From Thermoplasmata archaeon (lineage in GTDB: Archaea > Thermoplasmatota > Thermoplasmata > Thermoplasmatales > Thermoplasmataceae), in contig JAKAAE010000009.1 of NCBI GenBank assembly GCA_021797225.1, positions 1 to 23,906 on the forward strand: DNA of 23,906 bases, given 5' to 3'. The position numbers and the translations under genes are program-made. Below are positions 1 to 6,956 of the stretch, in pieces. A model generated the notes under the pieces. That model saw only the letters and a program-made list of their open reading frames with translations. It ran no database searches and was not told the DNA's origin. Each line of letters opens with the position of its first letter. The stretch's first letter is position 1.

Positions 1-45
1 ATACACAATAAAAGATATATATAACGAGTAATCTATACAGATATA

Positions 46-1122
46 TTATTTGCGAGTTTTAATATCACGATTTAATAATTCATGCCACACTTCAGTTGTT
101 TTATCCCATGTATAGTTTTCAGCAAATTCCCTTGAATTTTTTATAAACAATTCCTCGTTTTTAATAATATATAATATTTTATCCTTAAATTCTGTAATAT
201 TGTCTACCAGAAAACCATTAAAAGTATTATTTATCGCATCAACAACACCGGGAACCCTGAATGCTACGCTCGGCGTTCCAGATGCAGAGGCTTCCATTAT
301 AGAAAATCCCCAGCCCTCTGTAACAGAAAAATGTAAATTAACCGATGATTCCCGAATTACTTTTGCCAGTTCATTATAATCTATTTTTCCCAAAAAATCA
401 ATATTATAATATTTATCCTTTATATCATCCTTAATTTTATTTAATAACGGGCCATCTCCGGTTATAACTAGTTTTAAGTCCTGTATCTCCTTATACAACT
501 GCTCGTAAACCTTTATTGCATACTCGGGTCTCTTATATTTTCTTAGCCCACCAAAGTATAATAATTGTATGTTGGTTGTTTTCTCCCCGGGATGAAATAA
601 ATTTAAATCAACACCAGGAGGAATCCGTATTATATTCTCTTCTTTTATGCCAAGGTTAATTAGGTCATTTTCTGAAGTATCCGATTCTGTTATAAATGTC
701 TTATTTCTATATATAAATGGATACATTTTTTCAGTTATGGCAATGATTTTTGCGAGGATGATATTTACCTGTCCTGGCAGGGATCTTGCATGCAAATGAT
801 GAAAGAATACTATTACTCTTTTATCAGTAAACCATGGAGAACACCAGGGAATTGCATGGGCAAGGTCGTCAATTATGGCATCTGGTTCAATTTTTTTAAT
901 CATTTTTCTTACATATAAATGAGCTTTAATATTTCCTTTAATTCTGTATGTTTTGATGCCTTCGATAATTTCATAATTTGAAAGATTCCCTGGATTTACA
1001 GTTACCAAATTCACATCAATCCCTAATTTAACTAATCTTTTTCCCACCTCAATTATTGTCCTCTCAGCACCTCCAGCCTTCGGATGCTTGATATCCCTGT
1101 GGGCAAACCATAAAATTCTCAT
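46..1122 (-). CDS. GT4-family glycosyltransferase
   Basis: Cytoplasmic GT-B glycosyltransferase of family GT4 that transfers a sugar from an activated nucleotide sugar to a growing glycan; the donor and acceptor cannot be read from sequence. The 358-residue length is normal for the family. The N-terminal half opens with a beta strand (MRILWFAHRD) and the acceptor-side loop KAGGAER near residues 15-21. The C-terminal half carries GGLRKYKRPE (R194, K197, the usual phosphate-binding pair) and the donor-site E-x7-E motif in EGWGFSIMEA (E269, E277). ATG start, with a TATA-like box 26 bases upstream. It diverges from the SDR gene at 1203 across 80 bases. No membrane segment is evident, so it probably acts at the inner membrane face. 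Family assignment is firm; specificity is unknown. Confidence 0.9.
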   Translation of the reverse strand: MRILWFAHRDIKHPKAGGAERTIIEVGKRLVKLGIDVNLVTVNPGNLSNYEIIEGIKTYRIKGNIKAHLYVRKMIKKIEPDAIIDDLAHAIPWCSPWFTDKRVIVFFHHLHARSLPGQVNIILAKIIAITEKMYPFIYRNKTFITESDTSENDLINLGIKEENIIRIPPGVDLNLFHPGEKTTNIQLLYFGGLRKYKRPEYAIKVYEQLYKEIQDLKLVITGDGPLLNKIKDDIKDKYYNIDFLGKIDYNELAKVIRESSVNLHFSVTEGWGFSIMEASASGTPSVAFRVPGVVDAINNTFNGFLVDNITEFKDKILYIIKNEELFIKNSREFAENYTWDKTTEVWHELLNRDIKTRK

Positions 1123-1143
1123 TTAAACAATATAACTATTTTC

Positions 1144-1153
1144 TTTATAAAAC
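1144..1153 (-). promoter_or_regulatory. TATA box for GT4 gene 46-1122
   Basis: On the minus strand the sequence reads GTTTTATAAA, centred about 26 bases before the ATG at 1122. This is the spacing expected for a leaderless archaeal transcript. Confidence 0.6.
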
Positions 1154-1172
1154 TCACTCTTCATGTAATAAA

Positions 1173-1183
1173 CTTATTTATAC
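1173..1183 (+). promoter_or_regulatory. TATA box for SDR gene 1203-2123
   Basis: CTTATTTATAC is centred about 25 bases before the ATG at 1203, which implies a leaderless message. It lies back to back with the minus-strand TATA box at 1144-1153; only about 19 bases separate them. Confidence 0.65.
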
Positions 1184-1202
1184 AAACATCAGATTACCCA
1201 CC

Positions 1203-2123
1203 ATGTCAATCAGGAATAAGGAAATTTTAGTAACAGGCGGTGCAGGATTCATTGGCTCAAATTTAGTAAATACACTTTCAAAGGAAAACCACGTATATGC
1301 ACTTGATGATTTGCAGACAGGCTCATTGCATAATCTAGATGATTCAATAGGAAAGGTAGAATTCATAAAGGACAGGGTAAAGAATATCAATGACTATGAG
1401 ATAAATCCTGACTATATCTTCCATATAGGCATATACTCATCATCGCCAATGTACAAGAACAATCCGCATCTAATGGCAAATGCCATTGATGATCTTATTA
1501 CAGTACTGGAATATGCCAAGCCTAAGAGAATACCAATAGTATATGCATCAACATCATCAATATACAATGGAATAGAGGAACAGAAGGAGGATGTAATACC
1601 TAAGGTATCGGATTACTACACTGAAGCCAGGATAGCCATGGAGAGGATAGCAAACCTGTATTGCAACCTCTATGACATGAGCGTTTCTGGTATGAGGTTC
1701 TTTTCAGTATACGGCTATAATGAGAGGTCGAAGAAGATATATGCAAACCTGGTATCGCAGTTCCTATGGGCAATGCACGACAATATCCAGCCTGTTCTAT
1801 ACGGCGATGGTGAGCAGAAGAGGGATTTCGTCTTTATCGAGGATCTGGTCAACGCTTTAATCCTTGCGGCAGAGAACAATAAAATGTTCAATGTGTACAA
1901 TGTTGGCACAGGGAATAACTATACTTTAAATGAACTGGTGAAAATACTGAACAAGCATCTTAACAAGGATATAAAGCCTGCATACATTGAGAATCCCATG
2001 AAGGACACATACGTTTACTACACAAAGGCCGATATAAGGAAGACGGAGACAGGTATTGGCTTCAAGGCTAAGATATCACTGGATGAGGGAATAGATAAAT
2101 TGATAAAGTATTATAATTATTAG
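1203..2123 (+). CDS. NAD-dependent epimerase/dehydratase (extended SDR) with Y-x3-R active site
   Basis: Extended short-chain dehydrogenase of the sugar-nucleotide epimerase/dehydratase kind, 306 residues. Visible are the Rossmann NAD-binding motif TGGAGFIGS (residues 11-19), the active-site Ser/Thr strand YASTSS (114-119) and the sugar-binding stretch GDGEQKRDFVFIED further on. The catalytic YxxxK is not intact: the matching segment reads Y-T-E-A-R (Y139, R143), so lysine is replaced by arginine, and I see no other YxxxK in that region. The usual HLAA after the third strand is also changed, to HIGIYSSSP. It may be an epimerase or dehydratase for a nucleotide sugar used by the neighbouring glycosyltransferases; the exact reaction is unknown. 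ATG start with its own TATA box. Its composition is less AT-rich than that of the glycosyltransferase genes. Confidence 0.85.
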   Translation: MSIRNKEILVTGGAGFIGSNLVNTLSKENHVYALDDLQTGSLHNLDDSIGKVEFIKDRVKNINDYEINPDYIFHIGIYSSSPMYKNNPHLMANAIDDLITVLEYAKPKRIPIVYASTSSIYNGIEEQKEDVIPKVSDYYTEARIAMERIANLYCNLYDMSVSGMRFFSVYGYNERSKKIYANLVSQFLWAMHDNIQPVLYGDGEQKRDFVFIEDLVNALILAAENNKMFNVYNVGTGNNYTLNELVKILNKHLNKDIKPAYIENPMKDTYVYYTKADIRKTETGIGFKAKISLDEGIDKLIKYYNY

Positions 2124-2124
2124 A

Positions 2125-2151
2125 TTTTTTTACTTTTGGTTTAACCTTTTT
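2125..2151 (+). terminator. T-rich terminator after SDR gene
   Basis: Directly after the TAG stop at 2121-2123 there are runs of six or seven, four and five T on the coding strand within 27 bases. Archaeal RNA polymerase stops at such T tracts without needing a stem. The next gene has its own TATA box. Confidence 0.5.
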
Positions 2152-2196
2152 CTGTAAAATTTCAATATATTATTCAAGAAAATTAAATATGAGGCT

Positions 2197-2207
2197 AAAA
2201 AATATAT
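2197..2207 (+). promoter_or_regulatory. TATA box for SDR gene 2229-3122
   Basis: AAAAAATATAT is centred about 26 bases before the ATG at 2229, which points to a separate leaderless transcript despite the same orientation as the gene before. Confidence 0.55.
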
Positions 2208-2228
2208 GCTATTCTATTATTAAGCTTC

Positions 2229-3122
2229 ATGAAATCTCTAGTAATCGGAGGATCAGGGTTTATAGGAAGAAACATTATAGATTTACTTAATAAGAAAGGC
2301 CATTATACTGTATCATATGACATAGCAGGAAAGGACAACGATGCAAATGATCATGTTATTGGCAATATCTCAGACTTTCATAAATTGAATGCGTCCATGA
2401 AGGATATAGACTATGTATTTAATCTGGCTGCCGTCACTGCACCACCTCAATTCGAGAATATAGATTCCAATGGCTATGAAATAAACGTAATGGGAACATA
2501 CAATATACTGAAGGCTGCATTTAAAAACAATGTCAAAAAGGTTATACTGGCATCATCCTCTGCTGTATACGGCAATATAGATGTACCTGCAAGGGAGGAT
2601 ATGGTAACAGATGCATATCCGAATCTCTATGCAGTAACAAAGTACACGAATGAAATTACTGCAAGGTCATTCTCACTCCTGAGGCATCTTGATTCAGTTT
2701 ATTTGCGGTATTTCAACACATACGGAACAGGAGAGAACAGCAAGGGTGCATATTCAAGCATATTCCATAAGTTCATAGATGACCTGCGGAATTATAAAAC
2801 TCCTGTGATATTCGGAGATGGGACACAGAGGAGGGATTTCATATATATAAGGGACAATGCAAGGGCATCCGTGCTGGCAATGGAGAAGGGGAAGACAGGG
2901 GAAGCATATAATATTGGAACAGGAATATCAACTGATTTCAATACTATTTATAAAATAATCAAGGAGGAAATGGGTTCAAACGTTGAACCTAAATATGAAC
3001 AGAATCCATTTTCCAGCTACCAGATGTTCACCCAGGCAATAATAGAAAAGGCAAAGAATGATTTGGGTTTTACACCGGAATATGATATAAGGTCAGGAAT
3101 AAGGGCGATGCTGGATCAGTAA
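2229..3122 (+). CDS. NAD-dependent nucleotide-sugar epimerase/dehydratase (extended SDR)
   Basis: Second extended SDR, 297 residues. All the classical elements are present: GGSGFIG for NAD(H) binding (residues 7-13), NLAAVT after the beta-4 strand (65-70), the Ser strand ASSSAVYG (108-115), the catalytic Y-A-V-T-K (Y134, K138), and GDGTQRRDFIYIRD in the C-terminal substrate lobe. It resembles UDP-glucose 4-epimerase and related archaeal NDP-sugar epimerases; which sugar it uses cannot be settled here. In contrast to the upstream SDR its catalytic lysine is intact, so the two probably do different chemistry. Its last 7 bases overlap the end of the convergent GT2 gene. Cytoplasmic; no membrane segment. 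Confidence 0.88.
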   Translation: MKSLVIGGSGFIGRNIIDLLNKKGHYTVSYDIAGKDNDANDHVIGNISDFHKLNASMKDIDYVFNLAAVTAPPQFENIDSNGYEINVMGTYNILKAAFKNNVKKVILASSSAVYGNIDVPAREDMVTDAYPNLYAVTKYTNEITARSFSLLRHLDSVYLRYFNTYGTGENSKGAYSSIFHKFIDDLRNYKTPVIFGDGTQRRDFIYIRDNARASVLAMEKGKTGEAYNIGTGISTDFNTIYKIIKEEMGSNVEPKYEQNPFSSYQMFTQAIIEKAKNDLGFTPEYDIRSGIRAMLDQ

Positions 3123-3904
3123 AAATTAAATTTTGATACTATTTTATATAAAAACTTCGGAACATATTCTTTAATCCTTGAGTTCATAAGCTTGATTGCA
3201 ACTATTGTTACGAACATTGGTATGATTGCTGCCTTGATTGGCATGTTAGAATTATTATCATGGCTCCATGTTACAGGCATTTCATTAATCTTATAACCAG
3301 CCCGCTTGACATGGTACAATATGGCAACATCGAATGTTCTATTTCTCACTGAAATAGCAGGGAGTATACTATTTATAACCTTCTTATTGAAAAATTTGGC
3401 ACCGCACTGGGTATCCTTTACGTTCAACCTAAAAAAAGCATTGACAAGGAAGTTAAATCCCCTGCTGGATATTCTATTGAATAATGGCTCCTTATTGATC
3501 CATTTGCTATTATTCAGATACCTTGAGGCAATAGTGCAGCAGCTGCTTTCCATGCTCGAAAGCAAATTTTCAAAATCTTTTACGCTTAAACTGCCGTCCG
3601 CATCTATGTATCCAATGTAGCTGTATTTAGCCAGAGAAAAGCCCTTTTTAACTGCCCCGCCTTTACCAAGTCTTATTACAGGTTTATAGTATCTTAAATT
3701 TTTAATTCCATTCAATAAATTCTCTGTGCCATCTTCCCCATCAATTACAACTATAATTTCATATTTCAAACCTGTGGATTCAAGAACAGGTATATATTTA
3801 TCAAGGCTTTTCATGATCCTGTTTTTTTCATGGTATGCGGGTATAATTAGAGATATACCAGTTTCGTATTGTTGAGCAATTCCTAAATCCTTGCCACATT
3901 CCAT
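3116..3904 (-). CDS. GT2 glycosyltransferase, dolichyl-phosphate-glucose-synthase (ALG5)-like
   Basis: GT-A fold family 2 enzyme that probably moves a sugar from a nucleotide donor to a polyprenyl (dolichyl) phosphate at the membrane. From the chosen ATG at 3904 it has 262 residues: ISLIIPAYHE near the N-terminus, RLGKGGAVKKG, the metal-binding DAD in YIDADGS (about 101-103), and DTQCGAKFF (about 164-172). RLGKGGA followed by DTQCG is typical of ALG5/dolichol-phosphate sugar synthases. A hydrophobic segment follows near the C-terminus. The frame is open upstream to 3976, but the 24 extra residues have no counterpart in the family, and a good minus-strand TATA box lies at 3931-3940, inside that extension and about 31 bases before the ATG at 3904, so I use the later start. 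It overlaps the convergent SDR gene by 7 bases. Confidence 0.85.
   Translation of the reverse strand: MECGKDLGIAQQYETGISLIIPAYHEKNRIMKSLDKYIPVLESTGLKYEIIVVIDGEDGTENLLNGIKNLRYYKPVIRLGKGGAVKKGFSLAKYSYIGYIDADGSLSVKDFENLLSSMESSCCTIASRYLNNSKWINKEPLFNRISSRGFNFLVNAFFRLNVKDTQCGAKFFNKKVINSILPAISVRNRTFDVAILYHVKRAGYKINEMPVTWSHDNNSNMPIKAAIIPMFVTIVAIKLMNSRIKEYVPKFLYKIVSKFNFY
3122..3134. repeat. 13-base inverted repeat at convergent junction
   Basis: AAAATT-A-AATTTT: perfect 6-base arms around one base, at the overlapping 3' ends of the SDR (stop at 3120-3122) and GT2 (stop at 3116-3118) genes. All A/T, so chance is a real possibility. The same 6-1-6 geometry occurs at two other gene ends. Confidence 0.4.
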
Positions 3905-3930
3905 TATATTCCAATGGAAAACCTTTAACT

Positions 3931-3940
3931 GTATATAAAC
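3931..3940 (-). promoter_or_regulatory. TATA box for ALG5-like GT2 gene
   Basis: The minus strand reads GTTTATATAC, about 31 bases before the ATG at 3904, giving a leader of roughly five bases. Its place inside the longer open frame argues for the shorter protein. Confidence 0.6.
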
Positions 3941-4048
3941 ATTGGTATGAAAACACTGATTTTCCTGTATTTGCATGACGTTGTCTGATACCTATTTTTA
4001 ATGGCCAATTAGAAATCAAGTCATGTTTTCATATTAATGCAGAGCCTT

Positions 4049-4065
4049 GTTTCAGCTATTGAAAC
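4049..4065. repeat. Inverted repeat GTTTCA-N5-TGAAAC
   Basis: Perfect 6-base arms with a 5-base loop lie 52 bases beyond the stop of the DUF2079 gene (4118), within the 213-base gap 3905-4117. I see no gene in that gap. It could be a terminator stem for the DUF2079 transcript or an operator; nothing decides between them. Confidence 0.35.
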
Positions 4066-4117
4066 TCGATATTAATTTTAGCGTTTATGAGAAAAAGTAA
4101 GTATTACAGAGTAAATG

Positions 4118-5758
4118 TTAAGGAGTACAAGTTTCCTGAATAAATGTAATATTAGTGCTTGAATAAAATTCTATTTTAACATCGGTTATATACTTTTTAA
4201 TGGAGAAATAACCATACCCATTTTCTGAAATTATGTTATATGTTCCAGTACTACCGATGAGCGTGATGTTTACATTTGTCTGCACGGAGTAATTACCAGG
4301 AGGCATGAAATTAATGATTGAATTATTCTGTACATTAATTTTGTAGGGTATGAATTTTGCCGGTATTCCAGTATAACTCTTTTCCAGCAGGATCATCCCG
4401 GATTCCTCGTATAATATGCCGTAATTTTTAGAATTTAACTTTTCATTAACCAGTGTTAATGTGTCTGTATATGTGCCGGGATCTAATTTCACATTATAAA
4501 ACCATACAGAATATGGGTCCGTTATTATATATTGCGGAGAGCCGTTGTAACCATTACAAGGCAATATATAATTATAGGACTGCACCAGCTGGGGCATATT
4601 ATTCTGTATTGCCACAGATGATCCTTTCGGAATTTTACTTATCATGGAATTTAACTCTCTATCTTCTATGCTATATGTAATAGAAGAATAGGTATCATAA
4701 TTTCCCATTGAAACGTTATTAATATAGGGAATTCCTGAATTATTGTCTGTTAACAAATTTCCGTAGGGTGTAAAAAGAAACCATGTTACTACTGTAATAG
4801 CGATAATAACAGGCATGATATGTTTGATCTGTACCTTTAATTTACTGGATGAAATTTTTTTAAGGCCATAAATAAAGGCAATGAACATTCCTGACGCAAT
4901 TAATGCAGGATACTGATATAGTATCGGCTGAAAATAGGGAGTGTAGTTATGGGCAAATATAAGGCCCATATATGGTATTAGAAGAAGTACCTCGGGCACA
5001 ATAAAGGATAACAGTCCAAGAGGGATGCCCGCAAGTACAAAATATAAAATTTTCCTATTCAATGATGAGTATAAAATTTCCGGATTTGAGTAAAGTGAGT
5101 GTATGTTGATAAATCCCAATATATAAGATGGGTATTTTATAATAACAACTGTAAGCACAACAATTATGGGAATTATTATTGTATATAGATAGTATTTTGG
5201 AACCTTCGCCTTCTTAATTATCAATACAATGATAAGAAAGATAAGTATAACAGGTGCAAGCAGATCCGTTATTCCTGCTAAATACATAAAAATTAGTGAT
5301 TTCTTGTATTTACCATAAACAAGAAAGGCATAACCTATAAGAAAAAGGGTGGGAAACAAGGCCATGAAGTGAAAATCAAACCATTCTACTCCGGTCAAGG
5401 GGAAATAGAGAAGCCATAACAATGATATTATTATGGAAGATTTTCTATCTTCAATTATTTTTCTAGATATGAAGTACAGAGGAATGCTTCCTGCACATAT
5501 GAAAGAATCCTGAAACACTATCAAACCTACCTGTGATGGAAAAAAATGATAAATAGGAAACATTAAAAAGTATATCAGTTTATTATATGCAATGGGGCTA
5601 GTCAAAGCATTCTTGATCAGATCAGACGAAACTCCAAGATCGTAAACGGAATCATTAAAGCTAATGTATTTCCTGTAAGACAGAACAGAGGAGGCAATAG
5701 AGAATATAAGCGTAAAAAAGGCAACAATTACCAAATCCCTCTCTGTCTTTCTATCCAT
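4118..5758 (-). CDS. DUF2079-family multi-pass membrane protein (GT-C-like), loop-deleted paralogue
   Basis: Integral membrane protein of 546 residues with about ten or more hydrophobic helices, the first near residues 9-26. It matches the DUF2079 pattern: after the first helix comes SVYDLGV (D40), then FPIYHFFPSQ, and then WFDFHFMALFP (D128, H130). Helical blocks continue to about residue 310, and a polar, probably extracytoplasmic C-terminal region follows, containing LLEKSYTGIPAKF, which also occurs near the end of the 19908-21527 paralogue. Compared with the other two copies, the loop after DLG is about 12 residues shorter and its histidine is absent. DUF2079 has no proven activity; its layout recalls GT-C glycosyltransferases (inference). 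It starts 20 bases after the stop of the GT4 gene on the same strand, so the two are probably co-transcribed. About 75 extra C-terminal residues are Asn/Thr/Ser-rich and look beta-rich. Confidence 0.85.
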   Translation of the reverse strand: MDRKTERDLVIVAFFTLIFSIASSVLSYRKYISFNDSVYDLGVSSDLIKNALTSPIAYNKLIYFLMFPIYHFFPSQVGLIVFQDSFICAGSIPLYFISRKIIEDRKSSIIISLLWLLYFPLTGVEWFDFHFMALFPTLFLIGYAFLVYGKYKKSLIFMYLAGITDLLAPVILIFLIIVLIIKKAKVPKYYLYTIIIPIIVVLTVVIIKYPSYILGFINIHSLYSNPEILYSSLNRKILYFVLAGIPLGLLSFIVPEVLLLIPYMGLIFAHNYTPYFQPILYQYPALIASGMFIAFIYGLKKISSSKLKVQIKHIMPVIIAITVVTWFLFTPYGNLLTDNNSGIPYINNVSMGNYDTYSSITYSIEDRELNSMISKIPKGSSVAIQNNMPQLVQSYNYILPCNGYNGSPQYIITDPYSVWFYNVKLDPGTYTDTLTLVNEKLNSKNYGILYEESGMILLEKSYTGIPAKFIPYKINVQNNSIINFMPPGNYSVQTNVNITLIGSTGTYNIISENGYGYFSIKKYITDVKIEFYSSTNITFIQETCTP

Positions 5759-5776
5759 GGATGTGGATAGTAGAGG

Positions 5777-5786
5777 TATTAATATG
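5777..5786 (-). promoter_or_regulatory. Weak TATA-like element before DUF2079 gene 4118-5758
   Basis: The minus strand reads CATATTAATA, about 24 bases before the ATG at 5758, and includes the stop codon of the upstream GT4 gene. It may be an internal promoter; co-transcription with the GT4 gene is equally likely. Confidence 0.3.
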
Positions 5787-6837
5787 TTTTATTGTCAACT
5801 GAACCCTTTACTATGCTGTCATAATAATTTACTAGTTCCTGCCTAACAGCTGAAGCACTGTATTTCCTTGCTCTATCATATCCTTTCATAATCAATGATT
5901 TTTTATTCTCTATTGCTTCATTTACTGCTTTAATATTTTCCTGAAGATTAGTAGGGTCTGCAAGAACAGCGGCATTGGATGATACCTCCCTTATAATATC
6001 AATATCAGATGAGACAACAGGCAAACCTGTTTTAAAAGCCTCTACTACAGGATAACCAAAGCCCTCCATGAGTGTTGGAAAATAAAGCAAATCGCAGGCA
6101 TTGTATATCTCATTGATAGTAGCTTCATCGATATTGTTGAAGGTAAATGAATCACCAACAGCAGGACCTACACGGACAAGGGAATACTTGTTTCCAAGGC
6201 CTTCAATGACTCTTTTAACCATGCCAAGATTCTTCCTCGGCTGGGCAGAGGAAACTGATAGGATGAGGATTTTATCTTTGGGGAGATCAAGCTTTTCCCT
6301 CAATTTATCCTTATTTTCTAAATGATAGAAATAATCAGGAATATATGGTGGAATCACGATGACTTTTTTCTCATCAATATTGAATGTTTCCAGGAGCTGT
6401 GATTTAACCACATTTGATACTGTAAGAATATTTTCATATTTTACATACATTTTCAGATATTGATTCATGTACCTTTTTTTTACTGCCTCAAGTATAGAAT
6501 CTGTTTTAATACCATTCTGTGATGCCATAACATCGTGTATAGTAACCACCATATGCTTTGAATTGAAAACCGGCTTCATTGTCTGGGATGTAATATGCAC
6601 TATATCATCAATGGAGTTAACTTTCCTTATGATATCACGATATATGATTCCTGAAAGAAAATAATTTATAACTGGATATTCTGTTCCCATTACAGGATTT
6701 TTGTATCTATCATCCATATATTTCCTGTTGAATATTACCTGTATTATCCTGCTCTCCGGCTTCATCAGATTGTATATGTCGTATGCATATTTTCCCACAC
6801 CGGTTATTGTTGAATCAACCGTAATATACGTAATCAC
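5779..6837 (-). CDS. GT4-family glycosyltransferase with GTG start
   Basis: GT-B family 4 glycosyltransferase of 352 residues. The N-terminal domain begins ITYITVDSTITGVGKYAYD with the glycine loop at 12-15. The C-terminal domain holds SSAQPRKN (R201, K202, phosphate contacts) and the E-x7-E motif in EGFGYPVVEA (E258, E266). The start is GTG at 6835-6837: the first beta strand follows at once, the next in-frame Met (residue 25) would remove it, and a TATA-like box lies 26 bases upstream. It resembles mannosyltransferases of the WbaZ/RfaG type, but the sugar is not decidable. It is followed after 20 bases by a DUF2079 gene on the same strand and diverges from the GT4-GT2 fusion gene. Cytoplasmic or peripheral to the membrane. 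Confidence 0.88.
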   Translation of the reverse strand: MITYITVDSTITGVGKYAYDIYNLMKPESRIIQVIFNRKYMDDRYKNPVMGTEYPVINYFLSGIIYRDIIRKVNSIDDIVHITSQTMKPVFNSKHMVVTIHDVMASQNGIKTDSILEAVKKRYMNQYLKMYVKYENILTVSNVVKSQLLETFNIDEKKVIVIPPYIPDYFYHLENKDKLREKLDLPKDKILILSVSSAQPRKNLGMVKRVIEGLGNKYSLVRVGPAVGDSFTFNNIDEATINEIYNACDLLYFPTLMEGFGYPVVEAFKTGLPVVSSDIDIIREVSSNAAVLADPTNLQENIKAVNEAIENKKSLIMKGYDRARKYSASAVRQELVNYYDSIVKGSVDNKTY

Positions 6838-6857
6838 GTTGGTATATTCAAAAGGCT

Positions 6858-6867
6858 GATAAAAAAG
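6858..6867 (-). promoter_or_regulatory. TATA box for GT4 gene 5779-6837
   Basis: The minus strand reads CTTTTTTATC, about 26 bases before the GTG at 6837. It supports a leaderless message that begins at or next to the GTG. Confidence 0.5.
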
Positions 6868-6921
6868 TAATTATCCCATTATGGTGCAATTCAATGTTAT
6901 ATTGGGCAAACGAGTAAGAAT

Positions 6922-6940
6922 CTATATATAGATATTTTTA
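6922..6940 (+). promoter_or_regulatory. TATA region for GT4-GT2 fusion gene
   Basis: CTATATATAG (6922-6931) runs into GATATTTTTA (6931-6940). The first lies about 30 bases and the second about 21 bases before the ATG at 6957. Both are too close to the upstream in-frame TTG at 6942 for that codon to be the start. Confidence 0.6.
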
Positions 6941-6956
6941 ATTGCTACTAAACAAT

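Noticed and set aside
3306..3620. Plus-strand open frame of 104 codons inside the ALG5-like gene
   Set aside because: It lies wholly within a well-supported minus-strand GT2 gene, has no promoter, and its translation resembles no family.
6942..6956. TTG at 6942 as the start of the fusion protein
   Set aside because: It is only about 16 bases from the best TATA box; the ATG at 6957 fits the transcription start and the family N-terminus.
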